Source: Psychrobacter sp. P11F6
Lineage (GTDB): Bacteria > Pseudomonadota > Gammaproteobacteria > Pseudomonadales > Moraxellaceae
Direction: 5' to 3'
NCBI RefSeq assembly: GCF_001435295.1
Contig: NZ_CM003594.1
Location: 1,736,001-1,800,000 of the forward strand
Length of the DNA stretch: 64,000 bases
The position numbers were made by a program, and so were the translations under genes. Under the pieces are notes generated by a model. It was not told where the DNA came from. It was given only the letters and a program-made list of their open reading frames with translations, and did no database searches. Below are positions 47,025-55,964 of the stretch, piece after piece (positions within the stretch are counted from its first letter, which is position 1; each line of letters begins with the position of its first letter).

Positions 47025-47826
47025 ACAAATATGCCTCTTGTTCTAAGATAGTATTGTGTTTTTTGATAATGCGTATGCAGGGGAGCAGTGCTTGAGGCAT
47101 ATTCTCATCAAGGTTGTATACCTTTTGCATATATTCGGGCGAACATTTATCAATAACTTGCTTAAGGCGAGACTCGACATCATTTGGAATGACAAAGTGA
47201 ATCTCCATGCTTGATGGCAAGTTATTAATCAGTGAGGTTGCCGTTTTAATGCCGCCCAAGTCAAGATCTAGACATAAATACAAGGTGTTATAAAGACTTA
47301 AAAATGGAAGGTGTAAGCTATTAGTAATCTCTGTCCCTGCACCAAAGATGACATCAATGTCTTTACGCATATCCTCAGTAATTTGGTAGTGTTCGCTCAA
47401 AAACTTAAATGTTTTATCGCTATGAATAAACAGCTCTCTGTTTTCTAATATTAACGCAGACTTATTGGTTTTATATTTAGGAATCCTACCGTCGTCTTTG
47501 AATATCAGAACGTCAGGATGGTTTTGGTATTTTTGGATAAGAAGTAGTGAGCCATTCACTTTAAATGCATGGCTATTATTTTGCATTGCTCCTGAGACTC
47601 TATCTTCGCCTTGACTCTCAGCATAATAGTGTAAAAAAGCCAACTTTTCAGGGTCGATATAACTTAGGATGTAAGTATGTGCACCCTTTTTAACCGATTG
47701 TAGGTCAGACTCAGCAAATCCATCAAAGGATGAAATAGACGCTATTAATTTCTGAAAAGCTCTAAGATTAATAGCTTCACCAGCGTCTATTTTTTCCAAA
47801 TAGTTTTTTAAGGTTTTCGCAGCCAT
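47014..47826 (-). CDS. compact JetD/MksG-like Toprim protein, putative nuclease subunit
   Basis: The 270-residue protein is the first gene of the condensin-like operon. The C-terminal half reads as a Toprim domain: Glu128 in ALILENRE, the DxD pair in YLCLDLDLGG (Asp187, Asp189) and a terminal EQE (262-264) like that of JetD. JetD/MksG proteins are topoisomerase-VI-A-like nucleases that cut plasmids in Wadjet. This one is shorter than the usual JetD (about 380-420 residues), with only ~120 residues before the Toprim part. Its stop overlaps the SMC start by 11 bp, so the two are probably made together. Confidence 0.65.
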   Translation of the reverse strand: MAAKTLKNYLEKIDAGEAINLRAFQKLIASISSFDGFAESDLQSVKKGAHTYILSYIDPEKLAFLHYYAESQGEDRVSGAMQNNSHAFKVNGSLLLIQKYQNHPDVLIFKDDGRIPKYKTNKSALILENRELFIHSDKTFKFLSEHYQITEDMRKDIDVIFGAGTEITNSLHLPFLSLYNTLYLCLDLDLGGIKTATSLINNLPSSMEIHFVIPNDVESRLKQVIDKCSPEYMQKVYNLDENMPQALLPCIRIIKKHNTILEQEAYLYGY

Positions 47827-48295
47827 ATATCAAATCTTTTTTAATAGTCATATTAAAAACCGGCAACCGCAGAGCATGCAAGTAGTACAACGAAGGGAGC
47901 ATCATACCTAACAGTTTAGTAGTTCGCTGACTATATCATATCAGCACAGTCTCAGACATTAATAGAATAAAAGCGAGAAATACAATGACTTCACGAAGTA
48001 AATAAAAAGTTTATGAAGAATCGAGACAGACTAAAAAAGGAATTAAAAAGTGAAGCAGTATTTTGCTACTCCCTTACTCATAAACAGCGTACTAACTGAA
48101 AGGTCTTCTAAAGACCTAAAGACAAAGTTGATACCGAATAACGGCTAGGAGAATGTTAACTAACATAACTGATAGTTATTATGAATCAAGATATAGATAA
48201 ATTATATTTTTAATCGTATTTTAGGTTTTGAAAAAAAATGTAAAAACCTTTCACGCTATTCAATAATTAGCGTAAAAGGTTTTCTGATATTATTT
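47827..48295. other. intergenic region with promoter of the condensin-like operon and receptor terminator
   Basis: A perfect hairpin at 48243-48283 (16-bp arms AAAACCTTTCACGCTA and complement, 9-base loop) follows the TonB-receptor gene on minus and is a good terminator. The rest is AT-rich with no convincing gene and should contain the promoter for the operon starting at 47826. Confidence 0.6.
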
Positions 48296-50686
48296 TTAAT
48301 AATCCACAGTGTAGCTCAACCCGTAAGTTGTACCCGAGGCAGGCAAACGATTCAAATCGCCATAGGTAGTTTGATGATAGACCGTTAGATAATCTTTATT
48401 AAGTAAGTTATAAATTCCATAGTCTACTCGACCTACCGGCATTTTGACTTGTCCTAATACATCAAGTGTCATATAACCTGTGACTGGCAATGCGCTAGAA
48501 TCAGGGTCTTTTTGTTGATCCTTAAAGGCTTTATCATCACCGCCAATTGCCAATGCTTGTAGACGTATATTACTGCCTTCATCGAAGTTGTATTGCGCAA
48601 ATGCAGTGCCTTTAAGAGGTGTCAAGCGTACGGCATCAAGCTCCAACCAATCACCATCTTTATCATACTGGCCACGAGTATAGGCAACACTGCCACCCAA
48701 TTGCCATTGATCATCAATATCATGGCTGAGCGAACCTTCTATTCCGTAGACGCGCTCATCAGTATCGACCACTTCTACCGTATAGTCATTGGTAAAGCGT
48801 ACCGTTTTATCTGACTTATTATAAAAACCGCTCAAGCCTGCAACAGTACTGCCATGCTTGCCATGCCAGCCCAACTCGTAATTGTCGATTGCGATAGGTT
48901 GTACATTGTCTGAGTTGACGACAAAGCCTGCCCGTACATCACGTAGCGCACGCTGAATGTCAGCAGTGGTAAAGCCTTGTGAAAAATTGGCAAATACTTG
49001 GTCATTTGGGGTTAATTGATAGCTGGTACCGATATTAAATAGGGTTTTATCGTGGTCTGTATGGCCCTTTTCCACTTGACCGGCCTGATAGTCAATGCCA
49101 TAAGCATTACTGACACCGTTGATGAGAGGGTCATTAAAATACTCTTCGAGCAATTGCTCATAAATGGGCGTGAAAGTAGCCGTTTCTGCTTTCAATTTTT
49201 GATAGCGCACGCCAGCACTGGTATGCCATTTATCAGTGATATCTATATCCGCATTGACAAAAGCGCCCCATTTATCGATGGTGGTATCTGGTCCGCCATT
49301 ATAAGTAAGACCATTAGTTTGAGCGCTCAAACCATTACTAGCAATAAACATGTTTAAGTCTTGACCTTCATAGGTTTGCTCACTTTTTTCGCGTTCAAAG
49401 TCAGCACCATAGCTAAATAGCGTCTTTTTACCTGCGATTTCGCTATCCGTTTGCATGGCTGCGCGTAGACCCATCACTTCAATATCTGCTTCTGATTGAG
49501 TGACGAATGTTGCCGCGCCCAAAAGCTTACCTAGCGTGTCTTTATCAGTAAGGCCATTGGTAGCCCAAACTTCAGCTGCTTGGTCTGCTGCACTTTTCCC
49601 AGAAGGATAAAAACGGCCTTTTTCGTCTCGATAGTAGCCAGTCACGCTCAAATTTGAGCCTGCAATATCATCATTATTATAATTTAGGTTCACTGATGTT
49701 TTGGTGGTATAAGGCTCGTTTTCTACGTCAGCACCGTCAATCGCTTTTAAAGATGGTGGTAATTTTTTCGGTTTTAATAATACTTGTAAATTTTTACCAT
49801 AGTCTGGACCATAGTCAGTATCCTGCTCATTATTATAGTAAGTCACTGCCAAATCAAGACGTTGGCTGTCAGTGAGCTCTATACCCAAACTACCGTTAAC
49901 ACTTAGCGACTCGGTATCTTGTTGGTCAGTTTGATTGACGTCTGGACTGATGCGATTATCGTGGCTATCGAATTTGCCGCCCTTACGATCATAATCCACA
50001 TCTAGGCGACCATAGACTCGCTCACCGCCATAACCCAATGTCTGCCCCACATGATAACCCAATGAATCTGAGTCAAAATTACGACTGCTACTGACGCCGA
50101 CTCTGGTTTGCCTGATAGAGCCATAACCCACCATAGATTTTGTGACGAGATTAATCAGACCACCAGCCGCGCCAGCCCCATAAATACTGGTCGCACCAGA
50201 GAGCACCTCTACCCGCTCAAGCTGCGCAGGGTCGATACTGTTTAGCTCGCGTGAAAGGCTGCGTGAGCCACTCAATGGCACACCATTCAGCAAAAACTGC
50301 ACGGGACGGCCATGCATGGTCGTGCCATAGTTACTGGTTGAGCCACTACTTGCCCCCAAACTTGGAATCAGCTGAGCCAATATATCTCCAGTAGTACGAT
50401 TGCCTGTCGCCTGCATTTGTAGCTCATTTTCGGTAATTACCTGTGTGACGGCGGGCATCTCACTAATTTTTTGTGCCAAAGCCGTTCCTGTCCTTGCTTT
50501 AGCAGTGACCGTAATGGTATCTAAAGTCACGTTTGGTAACTCACTTGAGGCGGCGTTGACAGCTAAGTCTTCTGAAAGCATCGTATTTGAAGCGATGTCC
50601 ATAGCACTGACATTGTTTTGTGCATATAGTTGCTGGCTGATACAAAAGGTAAGAAAGGATAGAGCAACTTGATGGTGGCGTTTCAT
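48296..50686 (-). CDS. TonB-dependent outer-membrane receptor, probable ferric-siderophore uptake
   Basis: The 796-residue protein has a signal peptide (start MKRHHQ at 50686, cleavage after LYA), a TonB-box-like TLDTITVTA segment, a plug domain with INLVTK (SIYGAGAAGGLINLVTK) and a beta-barrel ending in an aromatic residue (TVDY). The order matches TonB-dependent siderophore receptors. A longer upstream frame would cover the Fur-box region and is rejected. The strong Fur-like site 90 bp upstream supports iron control. The ligand cannot be told from sequence. Confidence 0.9.
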   Translation of the reverse strand: MKRHHQVALSFLTFCISQQLYAQNNVSAMDIASNTMLSEDLAVNAASSELPNVTLDTITVTAKARTGTALAQKISEMPAVTQVITENELQMQATGNRTTGDILAQLIPSLGASSGSTSNYGTTMHGRPVQFLLNGVPLSGSRSLSRELNSIDPAQLERVEVLSGATSIYGAGAAGGLINLVTKSMVGYGSIRQTRVGVSSSRNFDSDSLGYHVGQTLGYGGERVYGRLDVDYDRKGGKFDSHDNRISPDVNQTDQQDTESLSVNGSLGIELTDSQRLDLAVTYYNNEQDTDYGPDYGKNLQVLLKPKKLPPSLKAIDGADVENEPYTTKTSVNLNYNNDDIAGSNLSVTGYYRDEKGRFYPSGKSAADQAAEVWATNGLTDKDTLGKLLGAATFVTQSEADIEVMGLRAAMQTDSEIAGKKTLFSYGADFEREKSEQTYEGQDLNMFIASNGLSAQTNGLTYNGGPDTTIDKWGAFVNADIDITDKWHTSAGVRYQKLKAETATFTPIYEQLLEEYFNDPLINGVSNAYGIDYQAGQVEKGHTDHDKTLFNIGTSYQLTPNDQVFANFSQGFTTADIQRALRDVRAGFVVNSDNVQPIAIDNYELGWHGKHGSTVAGLSGFYNKSDKTVRFTNDYTVEVVDTDERVYGIEGSLSHDIDDQWQLGGSVAYTRGQYDKDGDWLELDAVRLTPLKGTAFAQYNFDEGSNIRLQALAIGGDDKAFKDQQKDPDSSALPVTGYMTLDVLGQVKMPVGRVDYGIYNLLNKDYLTVYHQTTYGDLNRLPASGTTYGLSYTVDY

Positions 50687-50774
50687 ATTCACTTCACTTA
50701 ATTGGAGGATCAAAGAGTGGTAAAAGTTATATTTAGCTAATAATGCTGTGTGTACTAACTTTGTGAACAATATT

Positions 50775-50793
50775 GTAAATGATAATCATTGTT
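50775..50793. promoter_or_regulatory. Fur box before the first TonB receptor
   Basis: GTAAATGATAATCATTGTT matches the 19-bp Fur consensus at about 15 positions. It lies about 90 bp upstream of the receptor start. Confidence 0.7.
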
Positions 50794-50949
50794 GTTTCTA
50801 TAATTATTTACAATATCGAAAACCCTTATTGCTCCCAAAAAATACTGCTCCAGCGTCACTCAAGATTCGATATCTAAGCGGTATCCATAATTCAATTAAT
50901 AGCTCTCTATATGGCTCAACACTGATATATTATTCATATCACCCAAGCG

Positions 50950-51398
50950 CCTGAACAAGGCTTCTTAGAGCATATGATGGCCTTGGTACGATAGAAGATG
51001 CCAAACGTACCAGAACGCCAAATGAGATTGAACTGACTATATTGCCGTCCTCTCAAAAGGCAAACTCATTGCTATTTTTATTTCAGTGGCTTTGTTAGTT
51101 TGCTTAATTTCGACAACGATTGGCGTAGTAGTCATGAGCTGGATGCTCAAGCTAAGGTGATTGTGATCTTGGGACGAGCGGTGGAAGCTGCTGGCGACGT
51201 CGATGTACTATGGATTTAGAACAACAATTACCAGAAGTGGCTCGCCGTGGTAGTACGCTACTGCTCATTTCATTAATATTAGACCAATACGGTCTTATGA
51301 ATTTGCCGGCAAGAGAGATAAATACTGGGTGTTCAGTAGGTGTCACTTTCGTTCTGCTAGGCATGATCATGGAGCTGTGGCTCACTCCTTCATTTTAA
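50950..51398 (+). pseudogene. decayed, unidentified coding remnant
   Basis: Coherent protein-like pieces occur in order on plus but in different frames: PEQGFLEHMMALVR, then RTRTPNEIELTILPSSQKAN, then a hydrophobic LISTTIGVVVMSWML piece, AQAKVIVILGRAVEAAGD, and finally a 62-codon frame at 51210-51398 (ARRGSTLLLISLILDQYGL...MIMELWLTPSF). This reads as a small membrane-protein gene broken by several frameshifts and stops. I do not recognise the family. It lies between two TonB-receptor genes, and 51399-51732 shows nothing further. Confidence 0.45.
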
Positions 51399-51732
51399 GT
51401 GCCATAAAAAGCACTCCAATAGGCACCGCTAAATCTACTTTTCATCTTAAGAATTAATCGGGTGCGTTAATATGATGTGTTTAAATATAATTCAGTAAGC
51501 CTATAACAAGCTTTCAATGAGCACCATTCTATTTATGCTTTAGGTAACAACTTGCCAGTAGAATAACGAGTAATTATTGATATCGCTAAGTCTACGTCTC
51601 ATCTACTTTTTGAGCCTTGAACTCACAGAAGAGTGAATTATATGCTAATAAATTTCCTATTTGGGTGCGGCAAATCTTTAGCACTATAATTCACTAATCT
51701 ATAATGATATTATAAACACGCCTTAACTCAAA

Positions 51733-54030
51733 TCAAAAATCCATTGTGGCTGACAGCATAAATGTACGCGGCTCACCCAAGCCAAGACTGGTATAATGCG
51801 GCTTTGCCCAATAAGCTTTATTAGTTACGTTAGCAACACTCGTTCTTAATGTCAGCGGCTTTTTATCAATAGAGGTGGCATAACGTGCACCTAAATCATA
51901 TACAGTGCGACCTGGTAATGACAGTGAGTTGCCTGCGTCAAGATATTGCTTAGATATCGAGTTTGCATTAGCTGTCAATGTCAAGTCTTGAATAAAAGGT
52001 AGATCCCATTCAACACCAAGCTTAGACTGCCATTGTGGGACACCTGTAGCTCTATTACCCTCATTAACGCCACCAAGCGTCTTGGTTAGCTTCGCATCAA
52101 TATATGAAACCCCACCCATTAGGCGTATATCTTCAATGGGTGAGCCAAAAAACCCCCATTCAACACCTCGGTTACGCTGTTCGCCAGCATAAGAAAAGAT
52201 ATTACTAACAGGGTCTAAATAGCTATTAGGTTTCTCTATTTCATAAACACTTAGGGTATGTGAGAACTCACCAAGATCAAGCTTTACGCCAACTTCTTTT
52301 TGTTGCGTCTTATAAGGGGCAAACATTTCACCAGCATTTTCTGCATCTATCGGTGCAGTAGAACCTTGGCTCAAACCTTCTATATAGTTAGCATACAAAG
52401 AAACTTGATCGTTTACTTTACTTAGTAGCGCTATTGATGGCGTAGTCGCACTTTCGTTGTAATCCTTTGCTGATGCCAGCATACCTGCTTGTTTACTTTC
52501 TACCTGTTGATGTCGCAGTCCTAAAGTCAGCTGATATTTATCCTCAGCAAAAGACAGTGTGTCTGCAAGACCATAGCTGGTCAAATTCGTTTTTGTGTTC
52601 AGTAGCGCAGGAGAATTGAAGGGAATATTACGCGACTCCCATACTGGTTTATATATGTTCGTGACCCAGTCTTCAGCTAATAAACCCCTTCTAGCACTTA
52701 AATCATAATCTTCCTGATAGTCAACGATGTTAAATGCCAATTGATGATTAACTCGTCCTGTTTGGAATTTACTTTTTAACCCTATCTCAGCAGACTGTCT
52801 TTCGACTTCATCATCAACTTCTCCAAGGTTAGTCCGATAATCTCCTGCGGCATTGATAATCTGCGCGACAGAGGCACTCTGCGACTTAAATTTTGTTTTA
52901 CTATTTCCGCCCGCACCATAAATCATTAAATCGTCAGTCACATCATATTCACCACGTATCATTAGCCCCTTATCTTCACTATCATTAAATGCCCAGCTTG
53001 GGTTCAGTAGCGTCTCTGGTTTGGGCGGCTTAGGAATCGACAATCCTGGTGCTAGGGTGAGACCGCGAGTCGGTCCATCGACACGATCTTTACTATGATA
53101 AAGATCTGTCGATAATCGAGCACGCTCTCCTTTCCAGTCCAGTGCAACAGAAGCCAGTTGCGCTTGTTTTTTTTGATCATTTACTGCACTATCACCCTCT
53201 CTATAAGCACCATTAATCCGAACACCAAACTGCTTGTCTTCACCAAAACGACGTCCTACATCCACATGCCCACCAAGTTGTGAGTCTGATAAATATCTTG
53301 CCGTCACTCGCGTCAACGGCTCATCGCCTGCTCGTTTAGGCACTAGGTTGACTGCACCGCCTACTGAGCCTTTGGGCGGCATACCATTCAATAAAGCTGA
53401 GGGCCCTTTGAGTACTTCGATACGCTCAAACATCTCAGGTGAGCTACGATAATAAGGTGCCATACCGAATAGCCCGTCTACCGTAACATCACCAATGTCT
53501 GAAGAGAATCCACGGATAGAATAACTTTCAAGATTCTGGCCACCAACCCCACTGCTAAAGACGGCAGGATCAGTAGCAGCGATGACAGCCGTAATATCGG
53601 TGGCTTGCTGATCTTCAATAAATTTATCGGTATAGCTGATGGCACTAAACGGCGTCTCTAAAAAATCCTTATTTCCCAAGAATCCAGCGTGATTGGTATA
53701 GGTCACCTGCCCACCTGAGTAGATAGGATTGTCATTGCGTTCTGCCACTACTGTTATCGCAGGCAAGGTCACTGTAGGAACGTTGTTATCCTCCTCTAAC
53801 GGTGGGTTTTGCGCTCCATTGCCAGACTCAGTGGTTTGCTCACTATGTATCACATTACTATTTGTCTGTGCATACGCTGATGGCATACTGATGAATATCG
53901 TCCCAGCGACTAGGCTCAAAGACATGGCAAGTCTTGCTGATACGATATGATTGAGCGCGAAAGAAGGTTTGGTCAGTGTCGCCCGCTGTTTGACCCTATT
54001 TTTATGATCTAGGTGTTGAAGTTGGTGCAT
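51733..54030 (-). CDS. TonB-dependent siderophore receptor (FhuA/FoxA-like)
   Basis: The 765-residue receptor starts at ATG 54030, supported by AGAGGA just upstream. It has a long N-terminal region with a hydrophobic signal (SLVAGTIFISMPSAYAQ, cleavage after AYA), a TonB box TLPAITVVAE, a plug with YSIRGFSSDIGDVTVDG and ERIEVLKGPSALLNG, then GGAVNLVPKR, and a barrel ending in Phe (ATMDF). These plug motifs are typical of ferrichrome/hydroxamate-type receptors. It lies directly after the siderophore ABC genes on the same strand and has its own Fur-like box. Confidence 0.92.
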   Translation of the reverse strand: MHQLQHLDHKNRVKQRATLTKPSFALNHIVSARLAMSLSLVAGTIFISMPSAYAQTNSNVIHSEQTTESGNGAQNPPLEEDNNVPTVTLPAITVVAERNDNPIYSGGQVTYTNHAGFLGNKDFLETPFSAISYTDKFIEDQQATDITAVIAATDPAVFSSGVGGQNLESYSIRGFSSDIGDVTVDGLFGMAPYYRSSPEMFERIEVLKGPSALLNGMPPKGSVGGAVNLVPKRAGDEPLTRVTARYLSDSQLGGHVDVGRRFGEDKQFGVRINGAYREGDSAVNDQKKQAQLASVALDWKGERARLSTDLYHSKDRVDGPTRGLTLAPGLSIPKPPKPETLLNPSWAFNDSEDKGLMIRGEYDVTDDLMIYGAGGNSKTKFKSQSASVAQIINAAGDYRTNLGEVDDEVERQSAEIGLKSKFQTGRVNHQLAFNIVDYQEDYDLSARRGLLAEDWVTNIYKPVWESRNIPFNSPALLNTKTNLTSYGLADTLSFAEDKYQLTLGLRHQQVESKQAGMLASAKDYNESATTPSIALLSKVNDQVSLYANYIEGLSQGSTAPIDAENAGEMFAPYKTQQKEVGVKLDLGEFSHTLSVYEIEKPNSYLDPVSNIFSYAGEQRNRGVEWGFFGSPIEDIRLMGGVSYIDAKLTKTLGGVNEGNRATGVPQWQSKLGVEWDLPFIQDLTLTANANSISKQYLDAGNSLSLPGRTVYDLGARYATSIDKKPLTLRTSVANVTNKAYWAKPHYTSLGLGEPRTFMLSATMDF

Positions 54031-54077
54031 GGAAACGTCCTCTTGTTTTGATGGAAAATAATAATGCGAATAAAAAT

Positions 54078-54096
54078 ACAAATGATAATCATTAAC
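54078..54096. promoter_or_regulatory. Fur box before the second TonB receptor
   Basis: ACAAATGATAATCATTAAC matches the Fur consensus core. It lies about 48 bp upstream of the receptor start. Confidence 0.7.
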
Positions 54097-54143
54097 AATT
54101 TAGGATAAGAAGAACCCTCTCTTTCTCACTTAATCATTCACTA

Positions 54144-54209
54144 GGGCGTGTCCTAGTCCTACGTTAAAAAACATCGTTCGTCTTAGAAGGTTCCTAGAGT
54201 GTCTCTAGG
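54144..54209. repeat. solo IS5-type end and hairpin at the 3' end of the binding-protein gene
   Basis: GGGCGTGTCC at 54144-54153, preceded by TA, is identical to the terminal repeat of the IS at 28221. A perfect hairpin CCTAGAG-TGT-CTCTAGG (54193-54209) overlaps the stop codon of the binding-protein gene. No second terminal repeat is seen, so this may be a truncated element. Confidence 0.45.
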
Positions 54210-55191
54210 ACGTTGGCTGATAGCCTTTGAGGACATCGTCCATTATGATGTTTAATGAGGTTGGGCTAGCGGCTGCTATATACCACGCATCTGCATCAAC
54301 AAAAACAACACGACCATTTTTCCATGCTGTTGTTTGACGAAGTAAAGGGTTGCTCACATCATCAGGATTGATAATAGCGCGATGCTCCATGACAGCGGTA
54401 CGGTCTACAATATAAAGAATATCTGGATCTGCCTGCTGTATAAACTCGCTAGAAATCGGCTGTCCATGTAGGCTGGTCTCTACAATCGTACTCGCAGGCT
54501 TGACACCCAAGTCATTGAAGATAAAACCATAGCGTGATTGCAGCCCAAAATTGCTAAAAGCCCCATTATTATGTAAGACAACCAGTGCTTTCTCTGGGCG
54601 GTTTTTTGTGAAGTCCTGAACCTCTTTGACTCTTGCATCTAACTGCGTGGCTTTTTGCTCTGCCAATGCCTCCTTATCAAAAATACGACCTAAAGTTAAT
54701 AAGTGGCTTTTAACACTGGCTATATGCTGCTGACTGTTATTAAAATTCACATCGAAATGTAGAGTCGGTGCAATCCCTGACAGCTCTTGATAGTTAGCGG
54801 CGTGAAGCGGGGTCATTAAAATCAGATCAGGATGTAGCGCATGGATACGTTCCATATTTGGCTGAACAATAGCGCCCAAGTCCTCTACTGCGGCATCCGC
54901 TTTGTACTGCGAAAGAAAGTGCGGAATATAGTCTTTGACCATTCCTGCAATCGGAACATCGAGCTGATCCAAAAAATCAGCTTCATTCATATCCAGTACC
55001 GCGACGCGTTGCGGTCGAGTATTGATGACAGTAGTACCAAGCTCATGCTTGATCGTGATGGGCGTCTCAAGTTTTTGTGACGCGTGTGCTGGCTCATTTG
55101 TCAGCTCAGTAGATGTTTTTTCGCATCCTTGTAATGATACGGCGGCCGACATGACCAGTACCCAAACCCAATCTCTCTTACTCAAATTCAT
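54205..55191 (-). CDS. ferric-siderophore ABC transporter substrate-binding lipoprotein
   Basis: This 328-residue periplasmic binding protein is of the FatB/CeuE/YclQ type. Start MNLSKRD at 55191 has AGGGGA upstream and gives a lipoprotein signal with lipobox LQGC. Family-like features are RPQRVAVLDMNEADFLDQLDV, the LHNNGAFSNFGLQSRYGFIFNDLGV stretch resembling CeuE, and the C-terminal KNGRVVFVDADAWY. It binds ferric siderophore and delivers it to the two permeases. The start overlaps the ATPase stop by 4 bp (ATGA). The stop codon lies in a hairpin. Confidence 0.9.
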   Translation of the reverse strand: MNLSKRDWVWVLVMSAAVSLQGCEKTSTELTNEPAHASQKLETPITIKHELGTTVINTRPQRVAVLDMNEADFLDQLDVPIAGMVKDYIPHFLSQYKADAAVEDLGAIVQPNMERIHALHPDLILMTPLHAANYQELSGIAPTLHFDVNFNNSQQHIASVKSHLLTLGRIFDKEALAEQKATQLDARVKEVQDFTKNRPEKALVVLHNNGAFSNFGLQSRYGFIFNDLGVKPASTIVETSLHGQPISSEFIQQADPDILYIVDRTAVMEHRAIINPDDVSNPLLRQTTAWKNGRVVFVDADAWYIAAASPTSLNIIMDDVLKGYQPTS

Positions 55192-55964
55192 ACTGCATCC
55201 CCTGATAAATTGAAGTAGTTGCACAGGCAACCACGTTCACTACGAATGATCTCAAAATCAAGATCGTATAACTCACTTAAATTGGTTTCTGTCACGACCT
55301 GCTCGGACAGTCCGCTAAAGCTAAGCGTGCCATTCTTCAACGCCACAATATGGTCAGAATAGTTGGCTGCAAAATTGATATCATGAATCACCAAAATCAC
55401 CGTGCGCCCCCGCTCATCACATAGACGGCGTAAGGCTTGCATGATTTGCACTGCATGCTTCATGTCAAGATTGTTTAGTGGCTCATCCAATAACAACACA
55501 TCTGTCTGTTGCGCGATGGTCATCGCCAAAAAAGCCATTTGCCGCTGTCCACCACTTAATTCATCCAGATAAGAATGACGTAGAGGCTCTAATGCCAAAA
55601 AATCAATGGCCTCATCAATGATGCGTCGATCTTCTGTGGTTAGCGCACCACGGCTATACGGAAAGCGTCCAAAGGAGATCAGCTCCTCCACGGTTAATCG
55701 TAGATTAAACCCTGGAGACTGCCGCAGTGTCGCAACATGATGCGCGTATTCAGAAGTACCAATCTCACGGATGTTGCGATCATTGAATGATATCTCACCG
55801 CTACTTGGCTCCAATAGCCTTGCCATCATCATCAACAAGGTGGATTTTCCAGCACCATTAGGACCAATTAAAGAGGTAACACTGCCAGCCTGAAATTCTA
55901 GGCTGATATCTGATAGCACAGATTTTTTGCCATAGTTTTTATGGACATGGTTGATGGTAATCAT
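55188..55964 (-). CDS. ferric-siderophore ABC transporter ATP-binding protein
   Basis: The 258-residue FepC/YclP/VctC-like ATPase shows Walker A GPNGAGKST, the Q-loop in ATLRQSPG, signature LSGGQRQM, Walker B VLLLDEPLNNLD and switch His in VIHDINFA. It energises the two FecCD-type permeases encoded just upstream. Its start overlaps the upstream permease stop by 4 bp, and its stop overlaps the binding-protein start by 4 bp, so the four genes form one coupled operon. Confidence 0.93.
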   Translation of the reverse strand: MITINHVHKNYGKKSVLSDISLEFQAGSVTSLIGPNGAGKSTLLMMMARLLEPSSGEISFNDRNIREIGTSEYAHHVATLRQSPGFNLRLTVEELISFGRFPYSRGALTTEDRRIIDEAIDFLALEPLRHSYLDELSGGQRQMAFLAMTIAQQTDVLLLDEPLNNLDMKHAVQIMQALRRLCDERGRTVILVIHDINFAANYSDHIVALKNGTLSFSGLSEQVVTETNLSELYDLDFEIIRSERGCLCNYFNLSGDAV

